Part shown: one piece after another, positions 1-6,873 of the stretch | Numbering within the stretch: the first letter of the stretch is position 1 | How the letters are laid out: each line of letters opens with the position of its first letter | Assembly (NCBI GenBank): GCA_021813155.1 | Contig: JAKALK010000014.1 | Coordinates: 1-15,884 of the forward strand | Direction of reading: 5' to 3' | From: a bacterium | GTDB taxonomy: Bacteria > Patescibacteriota > Minisyncoccia > UBA6257 > 2-01-FULL-56-20 | Length of the DNA: 15,884 nucleotides | Translations under genes and position numbers: made by a program | Notes under the pieces: generated by a model | What the model saw: only the letters and a program-made list of their open reading frames with translations | What the model was told of the DNA's origin: nothing | Database searches by the model: none

Positions 1-520
1 TCCAGAGGGTGAAGATGCCTACTCCAACCACGCCGATAGATTGAGCTAGGTCGGAGATAATGTGGGCCGAGAGAGCTTGATGAGTGGTGTGTTTCTTACC
101 GCCATGGAGGACCCAGGCGGCAATAGCGTTTCCAATAAGACCAATGAGGGCGAATAGGATCATCGACCCAGCCCTTACTGGTTTTGGCGAGAAGATTCTC
201 TCTGCGGCTTCGAAAAAAATCCAGTAAGTGGAGACAAAAAGTGCTATGCCGCTTATGATGCCTCCGATGCCTCGGATTTTTTTCTCGCCGTCTCCAGGTC
301 GGGAGATGACCCAATATTCTGATCCGAGAGCGATGAGGACGCCTGTAAGATCTATACCGACGTGGAAGGCATCTGAGACGAGAGAGAGACTTCCTGAAAC
401 CAAGCCGCCAATTATTTCTATGGCAAGAGTGGCCGCAGTGATTACGGCGATTAGCCAATAGCGCTTGATTTCGCAACGGCATTTCCCGTCCATTCGACAG
501 CCAGCGAAGTGGCTATTCAC
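1..520 (-). CDS. Cation diffusion facilitator (CDF) zinc/divalent-cation transporter, N-terminal part
   Basis: This is a membrane antiporter of the CDF (CzcD/ZnT/YiiP) family, which exports Zn2+ or similar ions in exchange for protons. The reading frame runs off the window edge, so about 173 residues are visible. Alternating hydrophobic segments match helices TM1-TM5. The two metal-site HxxxD motifs are present: SDAFHVGID in the second helix and SAHIISD in the fifth. That H/D pair in both helices is the pattern of zinc-type CDF proteins. The start is a GTG at 520-518, chosen because a near-perfect Shine-Dalgarno (AAAGGAGGTG, 537-528) lies 9 nt upstream and translation from it runs directly into the first helix (KRYWLIAVITAATLAIEII). 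The N-terminal Cys/His-bearing stretch (HFAGCRMDGKCRCE) could bind metal, but that is a guess. The cytoplasmic C-terminal domain lies outside the window. The family is certain; the exact metal is not. Confidence 0.9.
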   Translation of the reverse strand, partial: MNSHFAGCRMDGKCRCEIKRYWLIAVITAATLAIEIIGGLVSGSLSLVSDAFHVGIDLTGVLIALGSEYWVISRPGDGEKKIRGIGGIISGIALFVSTYWIFFEAAERIFSPKPVRAGSMILFALIGLIGNAIAAWVLHGGKKHTTHQALSAHIISDLAQSIGVVGVGIFTLW

Positions 521-527
521 TAGACTT

Positions 528-537
528 CACCTCCTTT
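528..537 (-). promoter_or_regulatory. Strong Shine-Dalgarno fixing the GTG start of the CDF gene
   Basis: The minus strand reads AAAGGAGGTG, with GGAGG 9 nt before the GTG at 520. It is the best ribosome binding site in the window and stands out because most core genes here have none. It decides the GTG start over internal ATG codons. Confidence 0.85.
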
Positions 538-578
538 CGTGACTTTCCGGGGTTTTACCGTCTTTCAAAAAGCTTGAA

Positions 579-584
579 TATAAT
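579..584 (+). promoter_or_regulatory. Possible -10 box for tRNA-Arg
   Basis: A consensus TATAAT lies about 50 nt upstream of the tRNA-Arg gene. No convincing -35 is seen at 16-18 nt spacing, so this is only a candidate. It would give a tRNA precursor with a leader of roughly 40 nt. Confidence 0.35.
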
Positions 585-633
585 CTACATTTTATGCCAT
601 ATTTAGTAAAGATTTATCATTTTTGGTTTTTAT

Positions 634-705
634 GCCCTCGTAGTTCAACGGATAGAATAGCTCCCTTCTAAGGAGTAGACCGAGGTTCGATTCCTCGCGA
701 GGGCG
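634..705 (+). tRNA. tRNA-Arg (anticodon TCT)
   Basis: The full cloverleaf can be folded by eye. The acceptor is GCCCTCG (634-640) with CGAGGGC (698-704), discriminator G705. The D stem is 643-646 with 655-658. The anticodon stem is 660-664 with 672-676, enclosing the loop CTTCTAA with anticodon TCT at 667-669. The T stem is CGAGG (681-685) with CCTCG (693-697) around TTCGATT. It reads AGA/AGG arginine codons. The 3' CCA is not encoded, so a CCA-adding enzyme is needed. Confidence 0.95.
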
Positions 706-742
706 CAGGGATTAATAAGGGTTTTAGTTTCGGGTTTTTAGG

Positions 743-777
743 GACAGCACTAATAGCAAATATTGTTTTGTGCTGTC
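743..777 (+). terminator. Hairpin between the two tRNA genes, possible weak terminator
   Basis: GACAGCAC (743-750) and GTGCTGTC (770-777) form a perfect 8-bp stem with a 19-nt AT-rich loop. The downstream sequence is T-rich but lacks a clean T run. It could end tRNA-Arg transcription or be a processing structure; the role is uncertain. Nothing else is seen in 706-790. Confidence 0.3.
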
Positions 778-790
778 TGTTGATTTATCT

Positions 791-818
791 TTGAATTTGC
801 GTAAACTATCATTAGAAT
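791..818 (+). promoter_or_regulatory. Promoter of tRNA-Phe
   Basis: TTGAAT (791-796), a 16-nt spacer and TAGAAT (813-818) form a good sigma70-type promoter. The expected transcription start is near 825, a few bases before the mature tRNA start at 829. Confidence 0.65.
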
Positions 819-828
819 TTTGGTTAAT

Positions 829-900
829 GCCTGGGTAGCTCAGTGGTAGAGCGCTGCCCTGAAGAGGCAGGCGTCCGGTGTTCGATTCACCGCCCAGGCA
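829..900 (+). tRNA. tRNA-Phe (anticodon GAA)
   Basis: The acceptor is GCCTGGG (829-835) with CCCAGGC (893-899), discriminator A900. The D stem is GCTC with GAGC (838-841, 849-852). The anticodon stem is CTGCC with GGCAG (854-858, 866-870) and the loop is CTGAAGA, so the anticodon is GAA at 861-863. The T stem is CGGTG with CACCG around TTCGATT. CCA is not encoded. Position 37 is G (864), whereas most bacterial tRNA-Phe has A37. Confidence 0.95.
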
Positions 901-952
901 CATTTTGACAAGCTCACTGCGGGTACTTAGATAATTAGGCGCTGGATAATTT

Positions 953-986
953 AAAATAAAATCCCCCAAGCGGGGGATTTTATTTT
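953..986. terminator. Two-way intrinsic terminator between tRNA-Phe and rpsA
   Basis: The arms at 953-967 and 972-986 are a perfect 15-bp inverted repeat (AAAATAAAATCCCCC and its complement) around the loop AAGC. Because the outer arms are A/T runs, the hairpin gives a T run in both directions. It therefore ends tRNA-Phe transcription on the plus strand and rpsA on the minus strand. The rpsA stop codon (980-982) lies inside the 3' arm. Confidence 0.9.
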
Positions 987-2071
987 TTCAGATCGAGAGT
1001 GAGGCGTTTTTCTTGGGGATTTATACTTTCAATAACAAAGGGGTAAGTTTGATTATGGATGAGAGCTTTTTTCATTTCTTCTTGCCCGCCGAATTTGGAG
1101 ATGTGAATCATTCCCTGGATTTGGCCGCCGATATCGATGACGGCTCCAAAAGGATTAAATTTGTAAACTTTACCTGAAACTTCTTGTCCTACTTGATATT
1201 GATCACTGACTTTTTCCCAAGGATCAGCCTTTAGAGCTTTTAAAGAAAGGAAGACTCGTCCGTCTTTAATGTCGATAATTTTTACCCTAACGACATCATT
1301 TATTTTAACCACCTCTTTGGGGTTGTCTATGATGCGGTGATCGAGTTCGGAAATGTGGATCATACCTTCTAGGCTTGGGTTGTCGATGAAGCGGACGAAA
1401 ACTCCGAAGTCGGCGATACCAGATATTAATCCGTCAATTTCTTGACCAATTTGGTATTGAGCTAGAAGTTCTTTGGTGTTGCCGCCGGCAGTTTCGTGTT
1501 CTGAAACAATGAGTTTGTTACTACGGGGATTGACGTCGATGATTTTAACACCTAATTCTTCGCCGATAAGCTTTTTTAATTCTTCGATAATTTTATCGCG
1601 GTCATTCTCGGTAACCTTGGGCTGATGCTCGTTTGAAAGTTGGGAAACTGGCAAGAAAGCCTTAAGTCCTAAAAGATTGGTAGTTAGCCCCCCGCTGTTG
1701 GCACTTAAAACTTTTATTTTAACGGTCTCGCCTACTTCCTGAAGTTCCTTGATTTGCTGCCAGACTTGCTGTTTTTCGGCTTCTGAAAGGGAAAGTTCTA
1801 TGTAGCCGTGATCATTCTCAATTTTTGAAATTTTAGCAGGAAGCTTATCTCCGGGTTTGAGGTTTTTGATAATGTTTCTGGCTTGGATGAGTTCTGAGCC
1901 ATAAATAATGCCGGTGCCGAAATTACTGACGTCGAAGTAAGCTCCTCGTGGAGTTTTCCTTATAAGTTCAACTTCAACAACGTCTCCTTCCTTAGGGCCG
2001 CTTAAACTGGAAGCTCCGGCCTTAACTAATTGATTGAGAAGAGGCTTGATTTTTTTAGGATTACCAACCAT
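980..2071 (-). CDS. rpsA: 30S ribosomal protein S1, four S1 domains
   Basis: The 363-residue protein is made almost entirely of S1/OB-fold RNA-binding repeats, at about residues 28-95, 113-190, 208-278 and 295-361. The last two carry the classic core (ISGIADFGVFV then LEGMIHISEL; VYKFNPFGAVIDI then IQGMIHISKF). S1 helps the 30S subunit bind mRNA. Four domains is short compared with six in E. coli but normal for several phyla. Translation is assigned to ATG 2071, not to an in-frame TTG at 2116, because that TTG is part of a consensus -35 box (TTGACT) and a TATAAT lies between them, so the mRNA should begin after the TTG. No Shine-Dalgarno precedes the ATG. The gene is divergent from the MBL-fold gene and closed by a terminator containing its stop codon. 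A specialised S1-domain protein is possible but less likely. Confidence 0.85.
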   Translation of the reverse strand: MVGNPKKIKPLLNQLVKAGASSLSGPKEGDVVEVELIRKTPRGAYFDVSNFGTGIIYGSELIQARNIIKNLKPGDKLPAKISKIENDHGYIELSLSEAEKQQVWQQIKELQEVGETVKIKVLSANSGGLTTNLLGLKAFLPVSQLSNEHQPKVTENDRDKIIEELKKLIGEELGVKIIDVNPRSNKLIVSEHETAGGNTKELLAQYQIGQEIDGLISGIADFGVFVRFIDNPSLEGMIHISELDHRIIDNPKEVVKINDVVRVKIIDIKDGRVFLSLKALKADPWEKVSDQYQVGQEVSGKVYKFNPFGAVIDIGGQIQGMIHISKFGGQEEMKKALIHNQTYPFVIESINPQEKRLTLDLKK

Positions 2072-2086
2072 AAAAAGGTGTAAGTG

Positions 2087-2116
2087 ATTATAAGCGACAA
2101 ATTTAGCTTTAGTCAA
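2087..2116 (-). promoter_or_regulatory. rpsA promoter, consensus -35/-10 with very short leader
   Basis: On the minus strand TTGACT (2116-2111), an 18-nt spacer and TATAAT (2092-2087) form an almost ideal sigma70 promoter. Its -10 box ends 15 nt before the ATG at 2071, so the predicted leader is about 8-10 nt, too short for a normal Shine-Dalgarno. Confidence 0.8.
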
Positions 2117-2156
2117 CTAGGGCCATTTTTTAACCCTTTTAAAGTACCTATTTTTC

Positions 2157-2165
2157 TGGTAGAAT
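2157..2165 (+). promoter_or_regulatory. Extended -10 promoter for the MBL-fold/gyrA run
   Basis: TGGTAGAAT is an extended -10 element (TGn plus TAGAAT), 19 nt before the ATG at 2185. No good -35 is seen, which is usual for extended -10 promoters. It is divergent from the rpsA promoter within the same ~110-bp gap and would drive 2185 and the closely spaced genes after it. Confidence 0.6.
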
Positions 2166-2184
2166 TTCGGAGATTTTGTGAAAC

Positions 2185-2760
2185 ATGATTATCACCTATT
2201 ATGGAGAGGGCGGTTTTCGAGTTCAGAACGGAGAACTTTCTTTATTGGTTGATGCGCCCAATAATCGTTTGAAAGCGGATGTATTTCTTCGAACTACCGT
2301 AGAAACTAATTATTTCCCGACCACTCCGGAGGAAGTAGTTTTTCCTGGCGAATATGAGGTTAAGGGAATCGAAATTATTGGGAAGTCTCTTAGTGGAGAA
2401 GGAACCGATAAGCAGGTTAAAACTGTCTACTTGGTGAATTGGGAGGGAATTAATTTAGTTTTTTTGGGTCGAGCGGGACAGATACCAGAGAATCAGGTTT
2501 TGGAAGGCTTTGATCGAGTGGACATTCTTTTCGTGCCATGCGGCGGAGGAGAGGTTTTGTCGGCAAAGGATGCGGCTTATGTGGTTAAGCAACTTGAGCC
2601 AACAATAACCATCCCAAGTTTTTATAAAAGCGCGAGCGAACTTACTAAGGCTTTGGGACAGAATGGATCAACTGAATTGCTAGATAAGTTTGTTTTTAAA
2701 GCCAAAGATTTGACTGCTCAACAAGGGAAGGTATTAGTTTTGAAGGTAGTGGGTGGGTAG
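2185..2760 (+). CDS. Degenerate metallo-beta-lactamase-fold (UlaG-like) protein
   Basis: The 191-residue protein starts like UlaG/UPF0173-type beta-lactamase-fold hydrolases (MIITYYG then a short strand and LLVDAP), and VVFPGEYEVKGIEI and VDILFVPCGGG match later strands of the fold. The residues that make the active site are missing: the usual GHS/GHA after the first strand is GEGGF, and no HxHxDH metal motif is present. It is therefore probably not a working metallohydrolase and may be structural or ligand-binding. It leads a tight run with the small membrane protein (12-nt gap) and gyrA (13-nt gap). No Shine-Dalgarno is convincing. The fold call rests on motifs only and could be refined by a profile search. 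Confidence 0.7.
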   Translation: MIITYYGEGGFRVQNGELSLLVDAPNNRLKADVFLRTTVETNYFPTTPEEVVFPGEYEVKGIEIIGKSLSGEGTDKQVKTVYLVNWEGINLVFLGRAGQIPENQVLEGFDRVDILFVPCGGGEVLSAKDAAYVVKQLEPTITIPSFYKSASELTKALGQNGSTELLDKFVFKAKDLTAQQGKVLVLKVVGG

Positions 2761-2772
2761 AAATCGAGAATT

Positions 2773-3084
2773 ATGTTTGACGAATTTTTGAATAAAATTC
2801 AATCAGCGGATAATAGGAGCAAGAAAAAGTGGCTTTTTTTAAGCACGCTTGTGGTAATGGTGATTGTAGTTTATGTTTGGCTAGCTTATTTTAATAATTT
2901 AGTGGTTAGCCTTAGCCAATCGCCTAGTGTCGCAATTTCTAAAAATGACGAAAAAGATAGTTTTTCTTTTTGGGGAACAATTGAGGTAGGTTTGGCGGCG
3001 GTGTATGATTTTTTCTCAAATATTTTTGGGGGGGCGATTGGAGTATTTAAGACCCCTCACGACTACATTATTAACCCCAACTAG
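2773..3084 (+). CDS. Small single-pass membrane protein of unknown function
   Basis: The 103-residue protein has a basic N-terminal stretch (RSKKKW), one clear transmembrane helix at about residues 20-42 (WLFLSTLVVMVIVVYVWLAYF), then a Ser-rich segment. A second, amphipathic hydrophobic stretch (about 66-92, FWGTIEVGLAAVYDFFSNIF) may lie on the membrane. I do not recognise a family. Basic residues before the helix predict the N-terminus inside and the C-terminal part outside. It is packed between the MBL-fold gene and gyrA and should share their transcript. Codon use matches its neighbours, supporting it as a real gene. Confidence 0.75.
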   Translation: MFDEFLNKIQSADNRSKKKWLFLSTLVVMVIVVYVWLAYFNNLVVSLSQSPSVAISKNDEKDSFSFWGTIEVGLAAVYDFFSNIFGGAIGVFKTPHDYIINPN

Positions 3085-3097
3085 AAAAGAATAATTT

Positions 3098-5548
3098 ATG
3101 GATAAAATTGGTAAAAAAGAAATTACTGAAGAACTACACGAGTCTTACTTAGACTATGCAATGTCGGTGATTGTTGCCCGCGCCCTCCCAGACGTGCGGG
3201 ATGGTTTAAAGCCGGTTCACCGGAGGATTCTTTGGGATATGTGGGATGGGGGATTGACTCACCAATCTAAATTCCGGAAATCAGCGAATGTGGTTGGGGA
3301 GACTTTGGGACGTTATCATCCTCATGGCGATACGGCAGTTTATGATGCGTTGGTTAGAATGGCGCAGGATTTTTCTTTGCGCTATCCACTGGTTGAAGGT
3401 CAAGGTAATTTCGGTTCTATCGATGGAGATTCGGCGGCGGCAATGCGATATACCGAAAGTCGGCTAGCTAAAATTAGCGACGAGATGATGCAAGACATTG
3501 AAAAAGAAACAGTAGATTGGCAGCCGAATTACGATGGAACACGACAGGAGCCCAAAGTGGTGCCAGCAAAATTACCCAATTTACTTTTGAATGGTAGTCT
3601 GGGTATCGCGGTAGGAATGGCAACCAGTATTCCACCTCACAATATAAGCGAGGTGGCAGACGCCGTTCTTTATCTAACGGACAACCCTGAGGCCTCGGGC
3701 GAAGAGCTCCTCAAGTTTATCAAAGGACCGGATTTCCCGACGGGAGGAGTGATTTTTGATCCCAAAGCGATTAAGGAGGCTTATCTGACTGGCCGGGGAG
3801 CAATTTTGACGAGAGCCAAGGCTGATATTCAAGAGAGGAAAAGCCGACAGTTTGATATTGTCGTGACGGAGATCCCATATCAAGTTAATAAATCGGAGCT
3901 AATTAAAAAAATTGCAGAGTTAGTTCAGGATAAAAAAATAGAAGGAATTAGGGACTTACGCGACGAGTCAGATCGAGAAGGTTTAAGGATTGTGGTTGAG
4001 CTTAAAAATGACGTCCCGCCGCAGAAAATCTTAAATCAACTTTACAAACACACCGATCTTCAGAAGAATTTCAATTTAAATATGGTGGCCTTGGTTGATG
4101 GAATTCAACCAAGACTTTTATCTCTTAAAGAAATTCTGACTTATTACTTGAGCTATCGGAAGATTGTGGTGAGGCGGCGGACTGAATTTGATTTAAGACG
4201 AGCAGAAGAGCGGGCCCACATCTTATCTGGGCTAGCTAAAGCGCTCAGCGTAATTGATAAAGTAATTGCGGTGATTAAGAAGTCCAAAGATCGCGAGGAG
4301 GCGAAGAGTAATTTAGTTAAAACTTTCAAATTGAGCGAGATTCAGGCCAGCGCTATCTTAGAGATGAAGCTCCAGACATTAGCAGCCCTCGAGCGAGAGA
4401 AAATAGAGGCAGAGCTGAAAGAGAAGTTGGCGCTCATCAAGGAATTGAATTTAATCCTCAAGAGCCCCGCTAGGATTTTAAAAATTATAAGAGATGAAGT
4501 TATGGAGGTTAAGAAGAAGTATGGAGACGAAAGGAGGACTCAGTTGATGACGAGCGGGGTGACGGAATTTAAGGAAGAGGACTTAGTGCCGCAGGAGAGT
4601 GTGGTGATTACGCTCTCTTCTGGCGGTTACATTAAAAGACTGTCGCCGACGGTTTTTCGAAGTCAAAATCGGGGAGGAAAAGGTTTAATTGGATCCGACG
4701 TGGCGGATGAAGATTTCTTAACTCACTTTTTGGGGGCGAGTACTCACGACAACCTACTTTTCTTCACCGACCGGGGTAGGGTTTTCCAGACTAAGGCTTA
4801 CGAGATACCGGCGGCTAGCCGCACTTCGAAGGGGCGGGCGATTCATAATTTTCTGGAGTTACCAAACGAGGAAAACGTGAGTGCTATTATTGCTTACTCT
4901 CATGAAGAAGGAAAGAAGAATACAAAAGAGGACTCACGGTATTTAGTAATGGCTACTCAAAATGGATTAATCAAAAAGACGCTACTTTCCGACTTTGCTA
5001 ACATTAGAAGAACGGGAATTTTAGCTATCGCTTTAAAAAAGGGCGACTTTTTAAAGTGGGTTCGCCTTTCTCATGGTAAGGATCAGGTTATTTTAGCGAC
5101 CAGGAAGGGCAGATCGATTCGTTTTAAAGAATCTCAAATTAGAGCAATGGGGAGAGGTGCGGCAGGAGTGAAAGCGATTCGCCTTAAGAAAGACGATCAA
5201 GTGGCCGGTTTTGATATAATTAAGGAGAGCGAGTCTCAAGCGTCTAAGTCTTTACGGTTTTTAGTAGTAATGACGAATGGTTTTGCAAAGCAGACGGCCT
5301 TAGGACAGTATCGACTTCAGAGTCGGGGCGGGAGTGGTATCGCGACTGCAAAAATTACACCCAAAACAGGTTTTTTGGTAGCTGGCCGGGTGGTGGGTGA
5401 CGAGATGGATATTATGACCCTTTCGGCTAAAGGGCAGATAATTAAAACGAAACTTTCCGGGGTGCGAACTACGGGCCGAGCGGCGCAAGGGGTAAGGATT
5501 ATGAATTTGAAAGAGAAAGATAGTTTGGTGGGGGTGGTGGTACTTTAA
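3098..5548 (+). CDS. gyrA: DNA gyrase subunit A
   Basis: The 816-residue protein is the breakage-reunion and DNA-wrapping subunit of gyrase, which with GyrB puts negative supercoils into DNA using ATP. The N-terminal domain carries LKPVHRRIL, GRYHPHGDTAVYD (residues 71-83) and the catalytic tyrosine in AMRYTESRL (Tyr118, equivalent to E. coli Tyr122). A coiled-coil arm follows (about 350-480), then the C-terminal beta-pinwheel of repeated blades. The pinwheel contains a GyrA-box, QNRGGKG (523-529), close to the classic QRRGGKG, which distinguishes it from ParC. The quinolone-region residue equivalent to Ser83 is Thr79, and Asp83 matches Asp87. gyrB is not in the window. The start lacks a Shine-Dalgarno, and spacing to both neighbours suggests an operon. 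Confidence 0.97.
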   Translation: MDKIGKKEITEELHESYLDYAMSVIVARALPDVRDGLKPVHRRILWDMWDGGLTHQSKFRKSANVVGETLGRYHPHGDTAVYDALVRMAQDFSLRYPLVEGQGNFGSIDGDSAAAMRYTESRLAKISDEMMQDIEKETVDWQPNYDGTRQEPKVVPAKLPNLLLNGSLGIAVGMATSIPPHNISEVADAVLYLTDNPEASGEELLKFIKGPDFPTGGVIFDPKAIKEAYLTGRGAILTRAKADIQERKSRQFDIVVTEIPYQVNKSELIKKIAELVQDKKIEGIRDLRDESDREGLRIVVELKNDVPPQKILNQLYKHTDLQKNFNLNMVALVDGIQPRLLSLKEILTYYLSYRKIVVRRRTEFDLRRAEERAHILSGLAKALSVIDKVIAVIKKSKDREEAKSNLVKTFKLSEIQASAILEMKLQTLAALEREKIEAELKEKLALIKELNLILKSPARILKIIRDEVMEVKKKYGDERRTQLMTSGVTEFKEEDLVPQESVVITLSSGGYIKRLSPTVFRSQNRGGKGLIGSDVADEDFLTHFLGASTHDNLLFFTDRGRVFQTKAYEIPAASRTSKGRAIHNFLELPNEENVSAIIAYSHEEGKKNTKEDSRYLVMATQNGLIKKTLLSDFANIRRTGILAIALKKGDFLKWVRLSHGKDQVILATRKGRSIRFKESQIRAMGRGAAGVKAIRLKKDDQVAGFDIIKESESQASKSLRFLVVMTNGFAKQTALGQYRLQSRGGSGIATAKITPKTGFLVAGRVVGDEMDIMTLSAKGQIIKTKLSGVRTTGRAAQGVRIMNLKEKDSLVGVVVL

Positions 5549-5572
5549 TTTTTTCGGGTTCAAAATTTGTTT

Positions 5573-6871
5573 ATGAAGTTTTCTAAGAAGCAGATTATTA
5601 TTTTAGGAGGAGGCGGTTTACTTCTGATTCTGATTATTGTGATCGTTGTGATGAATCTGCGGCCTTCTGGCAAGGAGTTGCCGAAAGTGCAATTGTCGGT
5701 TTGGGGTTTTGATGATAGACGCGACTTTGAGAATGTGGCGCAAGGGTACACAAAATTAAACTCGAACGTTAAAATTACCTACACTCAAGTGGTTGAGGAA
5801 GGTTATGACGAGAACCTTCTTGAAGCTTTGGCACTTGATAAGGGACCAGATATTTTCGTTTTAAAAAGCCATTCTCTTTTAAGGAATAAAAATAAACTGG
5901 TGCCGGTGCCAGTAATTCAATATGGACTTTCGTCGCTACGTAATGATTTTCCTCAAGTAGTCGAAAAAGATTTTGTTTCTGGGGATAGTATTTATGCCCT
6001 ACCGATTTTCTTGGATACCTTGGCGCTTTTTTATAACCGAGATTTTTTTGATCAGAGAGGAATAGTTTTCCCGCCTGATACCTGGCAGACATTTCAGGAA
6101 GACGTGGTGGCCTTGAGGGATTTGAATTCAGCGGGGGAACTTATTAGAGCTGGGGCGGGAATCGGCGGTTCGACCAAAAGTGTAACTAGAGCCCCCGATC
6201 TTTTAAGTTTACTGATGCTACAGAACGGCACAAAGATGGTTGATGACCAAGGAAGCCGGGCTATGTTTGGGGCGGAAGGTAGGGGGGGTGCTGGTTTTCG
6301 AGCTCTTAGCTTTTACCTTCAATTTGCTAACGCCGCTTCAAAGTATTATACCTGGAACGATGATTATCAGAGCGACTTAGATAGTTTTGCGCAAGGGAAG
6401 ACGGCTATGGTTTTTGGATATCATCGTGATTGGGTATCGCTTAAGAAAAAAAGCCCATTTTTGAACATGGGGTTGGCTAGGATGCCGCAGCCGGAGGGTC
6501 GAGAAAAAGATATTGATTATCCAGATTACTTGGGACTCACGGTTTCAAGAAAGAGTAAGTTCCCTAATTGGGCTTGGGATTTTGTGGTATATGCAACCAC
6601 CAATAAAGAAGCGCAAGAAACGTATTATTCTAGGGTTAAGCAACCGCCGGCTTTAAGAGTTATGATTAGCGAGTTAGAAAATGATCCGGAGATGGGAGTT
6701 TTTGCCAGACAGGCCCTCACGGCTCGATCCTGGGTTAGGGTAGACGGAGAGGCGGTAAACCAGATTTTTGGAGAGGCGATCGCTTCTGTTTTGAGCGGAC
6801 AGATTAGTCCGGACAAGGCTCTTGTTCAGTCTCAGGAAAAAGTGTCGCAGGTTTTAAGACAAAAAAACTAA
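5573..6871 (+). CDS. Membrane-anchored extracellular solute-binding protein, family 1
   Basis: The 432-residue protein resembles the binding proteins of sugar-type ABC importers. It starts at ATG 5573 (MKFSKKQIIIL); an in-frame TTG two codons earlier has no support. A transmembrane segment (about residues 7-27) has no lipobox cysteine, so the protein is probably a membrane-tethered exported protein and not a lipoprotein. The mature part begins LSVWGF and has the typical early Asp-Phe-Glu/Tyr-Thr stretch, GPDIFVL, an IYALPIFLDTLALFYNRDFFD segment split across the two lobes, and a late WAWDFVVYATT helix. No permease or ATPase gene lies nearby, so its partner is unknown. It follows gyrA by 24 nt and precedes the pilin-peptidase gene by 2 nt, suggesting a surface role shared with the pilins. 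Confidence 0.85.
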   Translation: MKFSKKQIIILGGGGLLLILIIVIVVMNLRPSGKELPKVQLSVWGFDDRRDFENVAQGYTKLNSNVKITYTQVVEEGYDENLLEALALDKGPDIFVLKSHSLLRNKNKLVPVPVIQYGLSSLRNDFPQVVEKDFVSGDSIYALPIFLDTLALFYNRDFFDQRGIVFPPDTWQTFQEDVVALRDLNSAGELIRAGAGIGGSTKSVTRAPDLLSLLMLQNGTKMVDDQGSRAMFGAEGRGGAGFRALSFYLQFANAASKYYTWNDDYQSDLDSFAQGKTAMVFGYHRDWVSLKKKSPFLNMGLARMPQPEGREKDIDYPDYLGLTVSRKSKFPNWAWDFVVYATTNKEAQETYYSRVKQPPALRVMISELENDPEMGVFARQALTARSWVRVDGEAVNQIFGEAIASVLSGQISPDKALVQSQEKVSQVLRQKN

Positions 6872-6873
6872 AG

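Noticed and set aside
96..482. Arg/His-rich 128-residue frame on the minus strand
   Set aside because: It is out of frame with the CDF transporter, whose frame shows helices and HxxxD motifs; the shadow has no sensible composition.
2072..2116. TTG start for rpsA adding 15 residues
   Set aside because: The TTG is part of a consensus -35 box and a TATAAT follows before the ATG, so the transcript should not contain it.
5567..5572. TTG start two codons before the solute-binding protein ATG
   Set aside because: No ribosome binding site supports it and the ATG leads directly into the basic and hydrophobic anchor.
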